A DNA stretch of 64,000 bases from JANXQG01 sp963719885 (lineage in GTDB: Bacteria; Planctomycetota; Planctomycetia; Pirellulales; Thermoguttaceae). The position numbers were made by a program, and so were the translations under genes. Shown piece after piece: positions 1-8,558 of this stretch (within the stretch, counting starts at the first letter, position 1; each line of letters begins with the position of its first letter). The DNA lies in contig CAVRDP010000029.1 in NCBI GenBank assembly GCA_963719885.1, positions 88,509 through 152,508 on the forward strand, written 5' to 3'. Below the pieces are notes generated by a model. It ran no database searches. It saw nothing but the letters and a program-made list of their open reading frames with translations, and had not been told where the DNA came from.

Positions 1-371
1 CGGGCACCGCCTTGCGACCGCTCGCCGCCGGGGCCGCCGCCGCCGCGGGTGCCGAGCATTTGCATCCGCTCGCAAACGACCTTGAGCTTGGAGTGTTTTT
101 GGCCGTCTTTTTCCCACGTATCAAGTTTCAGGCGGCCTTCGAACAGCACGGGCGAACCCTTGGTAAGGTATTCGCTTACGGTTTCCGCCTGGCGTCCCCA
201 AACTGTCACGTCAACAAAGGTTACTTCCTCAACCCATTCGCCCGTCGCCGTCTTGCGGCGATCGTTGACCGCCAACCCAACATCGGTCACCGCCATGCCC
301 GACTGGATGTAACGGAGTTCGGGGTCCCGGGTAAGGTTTCCCACCAGGATCACGCGGTTATAACTTGCCAC
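1..371 (-). CDS. ssb: Single-stranded DNA-binding protein (3' end cut by window edge)
   Basis: The leftward frame from a GTG start reads MASYNRVILVGNLTRDPELR, the typical SSB N-terminus, and continues through the OB-fold into a Gly-rich linker (RGGGGPGGERSQ). SSB tetramers coat single-stranded DNA in replication, repair and recombination. A GAGGAG Shine-Dalgarno lies 9 nt before the GTG. About 123 residues are visible and no stop is reached, so the acidic C-terminal tip is outside the window. Position directly after rpsF matches the common rpsF-ssb gene order and supports co-transcription. Confidence 0.94.
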   Translation of the reverse strand, partial: MASYNRVILVGNLTRDPELRYIQSGMAVTDVGLAVNDRRKTATGEWVEEVTFVDVTVWGRQAETVSEYLTKGSPVLFEGRLKLDTWEKDGQKHSKLKVVCERMQMLGTRGGGGPGGERSQGGA

Positions 372-472
372 GATCAAAGACTCCTCGGATTGAAGGCCAG
401 GGGATGCCCGACTTAGTTTGCGGCGCCCAGGTCCAAGACCTGAACTTGCCGCGCACTACCGGGACAATGGGG

Positions 473-919
473 CTACACGATTTCTTCGTCCTCTTCAACT
501 TCTTCGTTGTCGACCCCGATATCGGGAACGTCGGCGACAACAGCGACTGCCACGGCTGCTTCTTCAGGCGGCGCGACGGCAGGCACCGGCGCCGAACGGG
601 CGTGGGCAACCAAGGCATCGACAATCCGCGGCTCGATCTTCAGGAAGAGAAACCGCAGGATCGTTTCGTTGATCTCGAACTGGCGACGCAGCCCGGCCAG
701 GGCTTCGCTGTCGAGGCTCAGATAGATCAACCAGTAGGTACCCTTGCGCTGTCCCTTGATGGGATAGGCCAGCCGTCGCTCTTCCCAAAGCCGGCTGACG
801 AGGATCTCGCCGCCGGCCTTCTGAATCAAATCGGCCAACTGGCCCGAAATACCGTCCGGATCGCGACCGAAACGGTTCGAGTCCAGGATAAACATCGCTT
901 CGTAGACGTTACGGACCAA
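473..919 (-). CDS. rpsF: 30S ribosomal protein S6
   Basis: The protein begins MVRNVYEAMFILDSNRF, close to the standard S6 start, and carries the S6 core (GGEILVSRLWEERRLAYPIK, then KGTYWLIYLSLD). It binds the central domain of 16S rRNA together with S18. The start is taken as TTG at 919 because GAGGAG lies 7 nt upstream; ATG-only prediction would lose the first residues. The C-terminal 45 residues are an Ala/Val-rich then acidic extension (VEEDEEIV), longer than in E. coli. It lies between pth and ssb on the same strand. Confidence 0.94.
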   Translation of the reverse strand: MVRNVYEAMFILDSNRFGRDPDGISGQLADLIQKAGGEILVSRLWEERRLAYPIKGQRKGTYWLIYLSLDSEALAGLRRQFEINETILRFLFLKIEPRIVDALVAHARSAPVPAVAPPEEAAVAVAVVADVPDIGVDNEEVEEDEEIV

Positions 920-940
920 AACTAAACTCCTCAAACAATA

Positions 941-1501
941 TTATCCATTGTATCGATTCATACAGGCCTGAACTCCTTCGCGAGCCCAGACCACGATCGC
1001 CTCGATGGCTCGGGCGACTGCCTGCTCCATGGCCGGGATTTCTTCTTTCGTAAACCTGCTGAGGACGAAATCGGGCCAACTCCAACCGTCGGGCGGGGCC
1101 CCAATTCCGATTCGCAGCCGGGCGAATTCGTCCGTGCCCAGGCGGCGAATGATGTCCTCCAGCCCTTTCTGTCCCCCGGCCGAGCCCGCCGCCCTCACCC
1201 GCAGTTTCGCCAACGGCAGGTTCAGGTCATCGCAAACGACGAGCAGGTCTTCCTGGGGTATTTTATAAAAATCCCGCGCGGCTAGTACGCTGGCCCCGCT
1301 GAGATTCATGTATGTCGCGGGAGTCAGCAGCAGGGCCTTTTCCCCGTCGAGGTCAACCTCGGCCGTTTCGCCCTGGAAGCGGGTTTTCAGTCCGCTGGCG
1401 AAATACTTCTTGGCCAATTCACCGACGACGATGTATCCGACGTTGTGCCGGGTTGCCTCATATCGCCGCCCAGGATTGCCCAGCCCAACGACTAGTTTCA
1501 T
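941..1501 (-). CDS. pth: Peptidyl-tRNA hydrolase
   Basis: Releases tRNA from peptidyl-tRNAs dropped by ribosomes. All family motifs are visible: GLGNPG at the N-terminus, TRHNVG with the catalytic histidine, TPATYMNLSG, DDLNLPLAKLRVR and SAGGQKGLEDI. Length is 186 residues, normal for the family. I chose ATG 1501 (MKLVVGLGNPG) because it matches the family start. An in-frame ATG at 1525 would add MPTHGVPG; that segment looks like a degenerate copy of the short palindrome found elsewhere in the window, and neither start has a clear Shine-Dalgarno. It sits between rplY and rpsF, a frequent bacterial order. Confidence 0.95.
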   Translation of the reverse strand: MKLVVGLGNPGRRYEATRHNVGYIVVGELAKKYFASGLKTRFQGETAEVDLDGEKALLLTPATYMNLSGASVLAARDFYKIPQEDLLVVCDDLNLPLAKLRVRAAGSAGGQKGLEDIIRRLGTDEFARLRIGIGAPPDGWSWPDFVLSRFTKEEIPAMEQAVARAIEAIVVWAREGVQACMNRYNG

Positions 1502-1540
1502 GCCGGGCACCCCATGAGTTGGCATTGAGTTGGCGAACTG

Positions 1541-2167
1541 CTACTCTTCCTCCTCTTCCTCTTCCTTCTTGGCGCCGATCACCTCGGGCTCGCCCTCAAC
1601 CGCTTCGCCGGCCTCGAACTCCGGCTTCTCGACCGGAATGATGCACTGCACCACGATCGTTTCCGGATCGCCAAACACCTTGGACTTGGCGGGCAATTCG
1701 AGCTGCGCCAAGGTGATCGTATCGTTGAGTTTCAGTTGATTGACGCTCACCAACAGCTTTTCCGGGATCGCCCCGGCCGGGCACTCGATCTGAACGTCGT
1801 GGATCAACTGCTCGACCGCGCCGCCTTCTTTCACCCCCGGAGCCTGGCCGCGAAGTTCCACCGTCAGGTGGACCTTGACCAATTCATCGACCGAAATACG
1901 GGTGAAATCGACATGCAGGACGTGGGTGCCGTAGGTATCCCACTGCAACTCGCGGACGAAGGCCGATTCGTTCACCGCGCCCGTCAGACCCACCAGGCGG
2001 CTGCCGTGGCGGAGTGCCGCAGCAATCGCCTCGGACGGGACCGACAGGCAGACATTTTCTTGCCCGTGGCCATACAATACGGCCGGGGTCTGGCCCGAAT
2101 AGCGTAGTCGCCGATTCGAGTGTTTGCCGCCCTTTTGGCGAGCAATGGTGGTAATCTGTTCCGCCAT
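1541..2167 (-). CDS. rplY: 50S ribosomal protein L25 (Ctc type)
   Basis: A 5S-rRNA-binding ribosomal protein of the long two-domain Ctc type, 208 residues. The N-terminal RNA-binding domain has RRLRYSGQTPAVLYGHG, and the C-terminal TL5-like beta domain contains VHLTVELRGQAPGVKEGG. The chain ends in a run of seven to eight glutamates after GAKK. Start ATG 2167 (MAEQITTIARQKG) follows GAGG with good spacing; an upstream in-frame ATG would add 21 unlikely residues. It lies between prs and pth on the same strand, the usual prs-rplY-pth order. Confidence 0.94.
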   Translation of the reverse strand: MAEQITTIARQKGGKHSNRRLRYSGQTPAVLYGHGQENVCLSVPSEAIAAALRHGSRLVGLTGAVNESAFVRELQWDTYGTHVLHVDFTRISVDELVKVHLTVELRGQAPGVKEGGAVEQLIHDVQIECPAGAIPEKLLVSVNQLKLNDTITLAQLELPAKSKVFGDPETIVVQCIIPVEKPEFEAGEAVEGEPEVIGAKKEEEEEEE

Positions 2168-2320
2168 GGGAATCCTCGGTGTAACTTTGCTGCTATCAAT
2201 CCACTCTGCTGGACTACTTTGGCTGCACAACAGGGGAAACTAATCATTCTCTTCAATTCGCCGAGAAATTCAAGCCCGGGCGAACAAGAATTTTAGGCTG
2301 CCCCGGTGTTGGGTGTGGCA

Positions 2321-2424
2321 GTAGGGTGGGCCGCGTGAAACGAGTCCCTCCAACCGAGGTTTATTACGCCATTCTGGTGGGACTCGCCGACCATGCGTAC
2401 ATGGTGCCCGTCGGCCCACCCTAC
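2321..2424. repeat. GTAGGGTG-type inverted repeat carrying a short palindrome
   Basis: The 286-bp gap between prs and rplY holds a pair of outer arms, GTAGGGTGGGCCG at 2321-2333 and its complement at 2412-2424. Inside the right half, at 2388-2410, is one copy of the short B-type palindrome with stem CCATG/CATGG and loop CGTA. Similar GTAGGGTG-ended hairpins occur at 7100-7238 and 36352-36439. No coding frame is convincing here. Confidence 0.8.
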
Positions 2425-2453
2425 AATTTTGCTGCACTCGGTCGCAGAATAAA

Positions 2454-3398
2454 TTACCCAAACAGCCGGCTCACCGATTCATTGCGGTGAATACGTTTGA
2501 CAGCCTCACCTAGTAGGGGGGCAACGGAGAGCACGGCGAGTTGCGGAATCCGCTTGTCTTCACTAATCGGGATGGTATCGGTGAGGATTAGGCCATCGAT
2601 TTGGGCTTTTTGCAAACGCTCGATGGCCCCCCCGACTAGCAAACCGTGGGTGGCCGCCAGATAGACTTTGCGGGCCCCCGCGTTTCGCATCATTAGGGCG
2701 GCCCCACAGATGGAGCTGCCCGTGCTGATCATGTCGTCGAAGATCAAGGCTACCCGCCCCTCGATCTTGCTGCCGATAACGTGGGCCGACTTCGTCTTCT
2801 CCGCACTGCTGCGACGCTTGTCGATGATGGCCAGGGTACCGCCCAACCGGCCCATGTGGGCCAAGGCCCGCTTGATGCTGCCCTCGTCCGGGCTGACGAC
2901 GACCAGTTCGTCGTCGCCGAAATTCATCAGCTTCAGGTGGTCGTCGATGACCGGGGCCGCATAAAGATGGTCTACGGGAATGTCGAAAAAGCCCTGGATT
3001 TGGGCGGCGTGCAGGTCCATGGCCAATACCCGGCTGGTGCCTGCCCGGGTGATCATGTTCGCCACCAACTTGGCCGTAATCGGCACGCGGCCTTCGTCCT
3101 TGCGGTCCTGCCGGGCATAGCCAAAATAGGGCATGACCGCCGTAATCCGGTCGGCGCTGGCCCGCATGCAACTGTCGACCATGATCAACAGCTCCATGAG
3201 GTTGTCGTTCACGGGCGGGCAGGTCGGTTGGATGATGAACACGTCGCGGCCGCGGATGTCCTCGTCGATCTTGCAGGAAATCTCGCCATCGGGAAAATTC
3301 CCAATAATGGCTCGCCCTACGGGAAGACCGAGGTAATCGCAGACCTTTTTGGCCAATTCGGGGTGGGCTCGGCCGGTAAAAATCTTCAAATCGTCCAT
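2454..3398 (-). CDS. prs: Ribose-phosphate pyrophosphokinase
   Basis: Makes PRPP from ribose 5-phosphate and ATP for nucleotide, histidine and tryptophan synthesis. The 314-residue length is standard. Visible motifs are the ATP-site region YARQDRKDEGRVPITAK (about 95-110), the metal/ribose-phosphate region MDLHAAQIQGFFDIPVDHL (about 127-145), KRRSSAEKTKS, and the PRPP loop LIFDDMISTGSS (about 219-230). The start ATG 3398 follows TAAGGA closely. Intact, no insertions. It is the first gene of the leftward block prs-rplY-pth-rpsF-ssb. Confidence 0.97.
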   Translation of the reverse strand: MDDLKIFTGRAHPELAKKVCDYLGLPVGRAIIGNFPDGEISCKIDEDIRGRDVFIIQPTCPPVNDNLMELLIMVDSCMRASADRITAVMPYFGYARQDRKDEGRVPITAKLVANMITRAGTSRVLAMDLHAAQIQGFFDIPVDHLYAAPVIDDHLKLMNFGDDELVVVSPDEGSIKRALAHMGRLGGTLAIIDKRRSSAEKTKSAHVIGSKIEGRVALIFDDMISTGSSICGAALMMRNAGARKVYLAATHGLLVGGAIERLQKAQIDGLILTDTIPISEDKRIPQLAVLSVAPLLGEAVKRIHRNESVSRLFG

Positions 3399-3548
3399 TC
3401 CTTAGCCTTGGCGTGCGGGGAAACACCAATCTTTACATGAAAGCCGCGGCAATTCCAGGGGTAGTCGAGAGAATTCCTTTGCCTTTTTCCCCCACGCTTG
3501 GTAGCGTGGAAGATGGCAAAAACCTGAGAATCTCTGATTATCGAACCG

Positions 3549-4238
3549 ATGTGCAGCTCATTCCGTCTTCCGCGACGAACATGGATTCCTGTCTTTCTTG
3601 CCGTCCTGGCAGCGACCATTTCGCGGCCAGCTTCTGCGCAACCCAATGCCGGCGATCCCCCGGTGACCTACGAAGTTCAAATCGACGGCGAAAGCTTTCA
3701 GGTGGAGGGCAATCAACGGCCCATCAAGGTGGAAAGCACGTTGAAGAAGGGAACGACCTACACCTTGGCCGTGCGGGTGGCGATGACCCAGAAATTGCGG
3801 CTCAATTCCGTGCAAATGGAATATGGCTTATGGGCCAAGGTCATCGACAACAAGAGCAGGGACTTGCGGGTCGTGCGAATCGTTCACGACCTTGGATTCA
3901 GCCTCACGATCACCGATCTGGGTCATGCCCTGGACGTGAAGCACCAGGACGATTTGCTGAAAACTCTGGCCGACGATGCGGTGAAGCGATTTTCGGACCG
4001 CAAGGCCACGGATTTGAAGCGCACGGAACCCAAGGACCGGAAATTCGGTTCCTCCGCGGGCAAGTGGTTGAGCATCAACTACAACGACTCAGAGGGGGTG
4101 GCGCGGACCTGCATGGTTTTCGTACTTTCGGGAGAGAAGTATACCGTGAGTGCGGTGGCCGAGTTCCGGGACCAAGACAAGGAGGACGTGGGCGCCTGGG
4201 CGATGAATGCCTTGCGATCCATTCGGCCGCTGGAGTAG
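3549..4238 (+). CDS. Secreted protein of unknown function
   Basis: I do not recognise the family. The 229-residue chain starts with a basic stretch and a hydrophobic segment (IPVFLAVLAATISRPASAQ) that fits a signal peptide with cleavage after SASAQ-like ASA, so it is probably periplasmic. The mature part is hydrophilic with alternating beta-type segments and no cysteine cluster or membrane span. It stands alone on the plus strand, divergent from prs, and ends at 4238, just before the convergent DUF4058 remnant. Confidence 0.7.
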   Translation: MCSSFRLPRRTWIPVFLAVLAATISRPASAQPNAGDPPVTYEVQIDGESFQVEGNQRPIKVESTLKKGTTYTLAVRVAMTQKLRLNSVQMEYGLWAKVIDNKSRDLRVVRIVHDLGFSLTITDLGHALDVKHQDDLLKTLADDAVKRFSDRKATDLKRTEPKDRKFGSSAGKWLSINYNDSEGVARTCMVFVLSGEKYTVSAVAEFRDQDKEDVGAWAMNALRSIRPLE

Positions 4239-4245
4239 GTACGGG

Positions 4246-5031
4246 TCAACGCGCTTTCTGCGACCGTAAGTGCTCATCCAACCATGCGGCTTCCGCGTCG
4301 GATAACGGCGGGAGCGGCGGCGGTTGCGAATAGTCGATCAGCCGCGCATAACCGCCGCGCTCGTACACGGCCGCCACCACCGCGGCGAGGTCCAGCGGCG
4401 CGTCGGGGTCCGGTTCGAGAAGCGGCACGGGAACCGCGGGCAACTTCTCGCAGAGTTGGACGGGCCACACCTCAACCTTGGGGCGACGGCTCGCGCGGCT
4501 CAGGAGCACATAGTAGGGGGCAGGCGGCACCGGCCGCTCCAGGGGCGGCCGCCGCCCCGCGCAAGAAGTCGATCTCCATCAAATGCGCCCCGGAACGCAG
4601 CATTTCGCGCCGCTTGCGAAGGTACTCGCCGTAGGCCTCGTAGCCGGGTTGCTTGTTGACCGGGGAGAGGATCTCGATTGCCGCCACGAGTTGCAGCGTG
4701 CCGGTCTCGCGGACCTCGACGGTGAAGAGACGCAGGGGCATTTCCATCGCCACTAGGCTCTCGACCGGCGCAGCGGAGACGACGGCGACTCCTCCGCCCA
4801 CCGTCTCCGGCGCGGGCGCGGCTGCCATATGCCGACGTTCGGGCGGACGCTACGCGTGTCGTCGATCTCGACGATCTCATACGTCACGCGGGGTGTCAGC
4901 CGGGCCACGTATCGCGGCTGGATGACCTTGTTCAACTCCGCGCGGATCTCCCCCGCCAAATCACCGTGGAAATCGCTCCACACTTCCGGGTGCTCGATGT
5001 ATGGGTCCATTCCAGGAAACGGCGATGGCAT
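4246..5031 (-). pseudogene. DUF4058-family protein, two frameshifts
   Basis: The reading begins at ATG 5031 with MPSPFPGMDPYIEHPEVWSD, the hallmark DUF4058 N-terminus, behind an AAGGAGAT Shine-Dalgarno 8 nt away. It changes frame near 4830 (RSVRPNVGI to AAAPAPETVGG) and again near 4520 (after FLRGAAAAPG, to YYVLLSRASRRPKVEVWPV). Joined, the three parts give a near full-length protein of about 260 residues. DUF4058 is common and multicopy in planctomycetes and cyanobacteria; its function is not known to me. As written in this sequence it cannot be translated as one chain. Confidence 0.85.
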
Positions 5032-5168
5032 ATCGGGGATCTCCTTTTTCCCTATTTTAGCTCCCAGGGCAGGTTGCGTCCATGACCGTATAAGGTCGAA
5101 AGGGATCAATTATGCCTCATCGCCGCCAATTTGATCTCGACGTTTCTTCCAAGCATCAACGCCTTCCG

Positions 5169-5339
5169 TCACCAATATCTGCAAGCCGCCTTGTCCAGCA
5201 CAGTTTGCACCGCGTCTAACTCGGTCGTCTTGAGTGGCGCATTCCTCGGAACCATTGCGGGCTTTCCGGTAAACGGGTTCTTCCCTGGTATCCGTGTGCC
5301 GTCATAGCGGCATGGCTGAAAGAAGAACTCGCAAACCAT
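5169..5339 (-). CDS. Small hypothetical protein (56 residues)
   Basis: Short frame MVCEFFFQPCRYDGTRIPGK... with a phrase GKNPFTGKPA that looks protein-like rather than random. The start ATG 5339 has GGAGG 9 nt upstream. It follows the DUF4058 remnant at some distance. I cannot name a family, and coding status is tentative. Confidence 0.4.
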   Translation of the reverse strand: MVCEFFFQPCRYDGTRIPGKNPFTGKPAMVPRNAPLKTTELDAVQTVLDKAACRYW

Positions 5340-5444
5340 GAGAGGTTCCTCCAATGCTCAATCAAATGGGAAAAAGGGGGTCGGGAGTCGTAAATGGTCG
5401 GCACGTCAAATCAAAGAGTCGCGACGCCTTTACACCCTCGTCCG

Positions 5445-5916
5445 TCACGGGGTTGCGAGCAACTCGTCCCAGCTTGAAACATCCAACATCGCGCCGATCA
5501 CGCGTGATAGGCGATCCGGGTCGGCAATGTCGCGGAGCGCGGTCTCGATTGCCGTGCTCGGCGTGTCGAACCGCCGCTGGCCAAGCTGAAGCAGATCTTC
5601 TTGCCTGGCACGAACTACACCCTCTTCAACCATTGCCTGATATGTCACCGATTCTTTCATGCCATGAACTCCAACATATTACAAGCTGGCAGATTAGGAA
5701 GCAAATCGTCATCGCGGCTGGTTGCAACTCCAGGTGCAGCAGCCAGGGCGGATCTTCGCAGACCCGCAGCACGCGGTCCGCGGCGGCGGTGACGGTGGCC
5801 AAATCGGCATCAATGACCTGAAGCTCCGCAGTTGTCGTCCGGCCGCACAGCGGCAGCCAGTCGGCAAGCCGAGCCTGAACCAGGTACTTCGTGCTGGCGC
5901 CGTAAGGATGCGGCAT
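5445..5916 (-). pseudogene. Rpn/DUF4351-like nuclease-related protein with its middle deleted
   Basis: Two pieces of one protein remain. The N-terminal piece (ATG 5916, MPHPYGASTKYLVQARLADW then PPWLLHLELQ) and the C-terminal piece (KESVTYQAMVEEG, then VIGAMLDVSSWDELL at 5445-5660) belong to the family of Rpn-like predicted nucleases that is repeated many times in planctomycete genomes. An intact member is near 300 residues; the central part with the catalytic acidic residues is absent and the pieces are joined out of frame around 5660-5700. Confidence 0.7.
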
Positions 5917-6209
5917 GCCGCGATATTATCATGGCGAGCCACGGAGTGCAACCACATCCCGCTTCGCCAGAAAAGAACCGCGGATAACACGGATGTGGCG
6001 GATAAAGTCTGTTTTCAAGTCGTTTTCCGGAAAAAAGGATTAAATTCCCTTCTACGTCCGCCCCATCCGCCCCACCCCCGGCATTGACACGGCCCCTCTA
6101 GCGACTAAAATATGGGGTTTTCCCTGCAATGGCGAGTTGTCGCCCGCGATCGTCCATTTTTGTACCCGCACTGCCCGCTCTCTTATAGAGGGGGCCGGAG
6201 CATCCTAAG
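5917..6209. other. Intergenic stretch upstream of argB, no gene seen
   Basis: Contains a short non-coding run of near-triplet repeats around 5978-6005 (cgcggataacacggatgtgg) of the kind often seen as degenerate intergenic repeats, then a pyrimidine-rich stretch with CCGCCCCATCCGCCCCACCC. A promoter for the arg block probably lies in 6080-6200, but I cannot define -35 and -10 boxes with confidence. Confidence 0.4.
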
Positions 6210-7097
6210 TTGGAAGAAGCGATTCAAAAAGCCGATATCCTCATCGAGGCCCTCACTTGGATTCGGCAGTTCCGCGGCAAGGTCACGGTCATCAAGCTCG
6301 GCGGCAGCGTGATGGAAGACCCCCGCTCGATGACCCACCTCTTGCTGGACATCATCTTCATGGAGACGGTGGGAATGCGGCCCGTCCTGGTCCATGGCGG
6401 CGGGGCGGCCATCAGCCGCGCCATGGCCGACGCCGGCCTGGAGCTGCGCTTCGTCCAGGGACGCCGCTACACCGACGACGCCACCCTGGCCATCGTCGAG
6501 CGGGTCCTGGCCGGCGAAATCAATGAGGGACTCGCGCGACAGATCCAGGAATATGGCGGAAAGGCCGAGTCGTTGAACTTTCGCACGACCAATGTGCTCT
6601 TCGGCGAACGCTTGGCGCTGAATGGTCCCGACGGCCAACCGATCGACCTGGGCCACGTCGGCACCGTAACCTCGGCCGACGGCGAAATCATCCGCCGGCT
6701 TTGCGAGGTCGGGCTCGTGCCCGTCATTCCCTCGATGTGCGTTGATGCCAAGGGCCACAAGCTGAACGTCAACGCCGACACGGCCGCCATGGCCGTCGCC
6801 CAGGCCCTGCAGGCCGAGAAAATGGTCTACCTCAGCGACGTGAACGGCGTCCGCCGCGACAAGAATGATCCCAAGTCCCTGATCGACTCGCTCACCGCCG
6901 ACCAGGCCCACGAGTTGATTTCCAGCGGCGTGATCGAGTCGGGCATGATTCCCAAGGTGCAGGCCTGTCTCGATATTCTCGATCGGGGCGTCCGCAAGGT
7001 CCACATCATCGACGGTCGCCTGCGACATGCGCCGCTGCTGGAAGTGTTCACCAGCAAGGGAGTGGGCACGGAAATCATCAAGAACGGAAGACTGTAG
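6210..7097 (+). CDS. argB: Acetylglutamate kinase
   Basis: Second step of arginine synthesis: phosphorylates N-acetylglutamate with ATP. The 295-residue chain has the amino-acid-kinase motifs VIKLGGSVM, LVHGGGAAIS, NVNADTAAMAVA and YLSDVNGV. TTG 6210 is used as start since GGAG lies about 10 nt upstream and the family N-terminus is covered. First gene of the arginine block argB-argD-argF; a 165-bp gap with a hairpin element separates it from argD. Confidence 0.95.
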   Translation: MEEAIQKADILIEALTWIRQFRGKVTVIKLGGSVMEDPRSMTHLLLDIIFMETVGMRPVLVHGGGAAISRAMADAGLELRFVQGRRYTDDATLAIVERVLAGEINEGLARQIQEYGGKAESLNFRTTNVLFGERLALNGPDGQPIDLGHVGTVTSADGEIIRRLCEVGLVPVIPSMCVDAKGHKLNVNADTAAMAVAQALQAEKMVYLSDVNGVRRDKNDPKSLIDSLTADQAHELISSGVIESGMIPKVQACLDILDRGVRKVHIIDGRLRHAPLLEVFTSKGVGTEIIKNGRL

Positions 7098-7099
7098 CA

Positions 7100-7238
7100 G
7101 TAGGTGGGACCAGATCCGGGGTACCCGGTACTCCGGGTCGGCGACGCTGGCCCACCATGATCGGCTGGAAATCACATTATGGTGGGCCTGCGCTCGCCGA
7201 CCCGCTACGCAAGTACCCCGGATCTGGTCCCACCCTAC
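7100..7238. repeat. Long nested inverted repeat between argB and argD
   Basis: Outer arms GTAGGTGGGACCAGATCCGG (7100 on) and its near-perfect complement ending at 7238 are about 25 bp long. An inner pair GGCCCACCAT (7149-7158) and ATGGTGGGCC (7179-7188) forms a second stem. One A-type short palindrome (ACCCGG-TACT-CCGGGT) sits in the left arm at 7121-7140. It could act as a transcription attenuator inside the arginine block, but its relatives elsewhere suggest a mobile, MITE-like element. Confidence 0.85.
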
Positions 7239-7262
7239 TATCCATTAAGAACGGAAATTAAA

Positions 7263-8549
7263 GTGACACAATCCTCCTTGAGTTCCACCGACGTGCTGAA
7301 GCTGTTCCAGCAGTACGTCATTCCCAACTATGGCCGCTATCCGGTGGCGCTCACGCACGGCGAGGGTTCCTACGTTTGGGACGCCGAGGGGAACCGCTAT
7401 CTCGACCTCTTCCCCGGCTGGGGATGCGGCCTGTTGGGCCATTGCCCCGGCCCGGTCGTCGAGGCCGTCCGCGAGCAGTTGGGCTGCCTGATCCACGTGC
7501 CCAACACCTGGCACACGGAGGTCCAGGGGCAGTGGGCGAAAGCCTTGTCGGAACGTAGTTTCGGCGGTCAGGCCTTCTTCTGCAACTCGGGGACCGAGGC
7601 CAACGAGGCGGCCATCAAACTCGTGCGGCTGCACGGCTCGCGGGCACCAGGCGGGGCACCCGGTACTCCGGGTCGTGGTCGGCACCGCTACAAGATCATC
7701 ACGTTCGAAGGCGGCTTCCACGGCCGCACGCTCGGATCGCTGACCGCGACGGCCCAGCCCAAGTATCACGAGGGCCTTTTGCCGCTGGTGGCCGGTTTCG
7801 TCTATGCGCCCTTCGGCGACCTCGACGCCGTGGCCCGGCTGATCGACAACGAAACGGCCGCCATTATGATCGAGCCGATCCAGGGCGAAGGCGGGGTGCG
7901 GATTCCGCCCGACGGCTTCCTGGCCGGCTTGCGGAAGCTGGCCGACGAGCACGATCTGCTCTTGGTCTTTGACGAGGTACAGTCCGGCTTTGGCCGCACG
8001 GGCCACTGGTTCGCCTACCAGGCCGACGGCGTGACGCCCGACATCATGACCCTCTCCAAGGCCCTCTGCGGCGGAATCGCCGGGGCGGCCATGCTCGCCA
8101 CTCCGCAGGTCGCGCCGAGTTTGCGGCCCGGAATGCACGCCGCCACCTTCGGCGGCAACGCCATCGCTGCCCGTGCAGGCATTGCCGCCATCGAGATGAT
8201 CGAGAAGCAGGACCTGCTGGCGGCTGCGCGGCGATTGGGAGAAATCTTCCAGCAGCGGCTTTCCGCGTTGCAGCGGCAGTGCGAGCTGGTCCGCGAGATC
8301 CGCATCCGTGGCGTGATGATCGGCATGGAACTGGCCATCGACGGAACAGCGACGGTCAAGGCCTGCCTGGAGCGAAAGCTGCTGATCAACTGCACCCATG
8401 GAACGGTGATCCGGCTGTTGCCGGCCATGACCCTCACCGAAGAACAGGCCCACCAGGGCTGCGACATCCTCGCCGAAGTCATCCAAGCCCAGGCGACCCC
8501 GACCCAGGGTACTGGGCGCACCCGCCGGGTACCCCGCAGCCCAAGGTAA
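7263..8549 (+). CDS. argD: Acetylornithine aminotransferase with an in-frame palindrome insertion
   Basis: PLP enzyme that makes N-acetylornithine from the semialdehyde. Class III motifs are complete: FCNSGTEANEAAIKL, TFEGGFHGRTLGSL, LLVFDEVQSGFGRTG and SKALCGG with the PLP lysine. GTG 7263 (VTQSSLSSTDVLKLFQQY) is the start; frames upstream run into the hairpin element. Residues SRAPGGAPGTPGRGRH between the normal KLVRLHG and YKIITFEGG are encoded by an A-type palindrome (7653-7675) with flank. The last residues QGTGRTRRVPRSPR come from a third stem variant (8500-8523). The frame stays open, so the enzyme may still work. Confidence 0.93.
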   Translation: MTQSSLSSTDVLKLFQQYVIPNYGRYPVALTHGEGSYVWDAEGNRYLDLFPGWGCGLLGHCPGPVVEAVREQLGCLIHVPNTWHTEVQGQWAKALSERSFGGQAFFCNSGTEANEAAIKLVRLHGSRAPGGAPGTPGRGRHRYKIITFEGGFHGRTLGSLTATAQPKYHEGLLPLVAGFVYAPFGDLDAVARLIDNETAAIMIEPIQGEGGVRIPPDGFLAGLRKLADEHDLLLVFDEVQSGFGRTGHWFAYQADGVTPDIMTLSKALCGGIAGAAMLATPQVAPSLRPGMHAATFGGNAIAARAGIAAIEMIEKQDLLAAARRLGEIFQQRLSALQRQCELVREIRIRGVMIGMELAIDGTATVKACLERKLLINCTHGTVIRLLPAMTLTEEQAHQGCDILAEVIQAQATPTQGTGRTRRVPRSPR

Positions 8550-8558
8550 GAATTCATC

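Noticed and set aside
6183..7175. Long open frame opposite argB (330 codons)
   Set aside because: It is the complement of a clear acetylglutamate kinase gene; its composition is rich in His, Asp and Arg as expected from antisense to high-GC genes.
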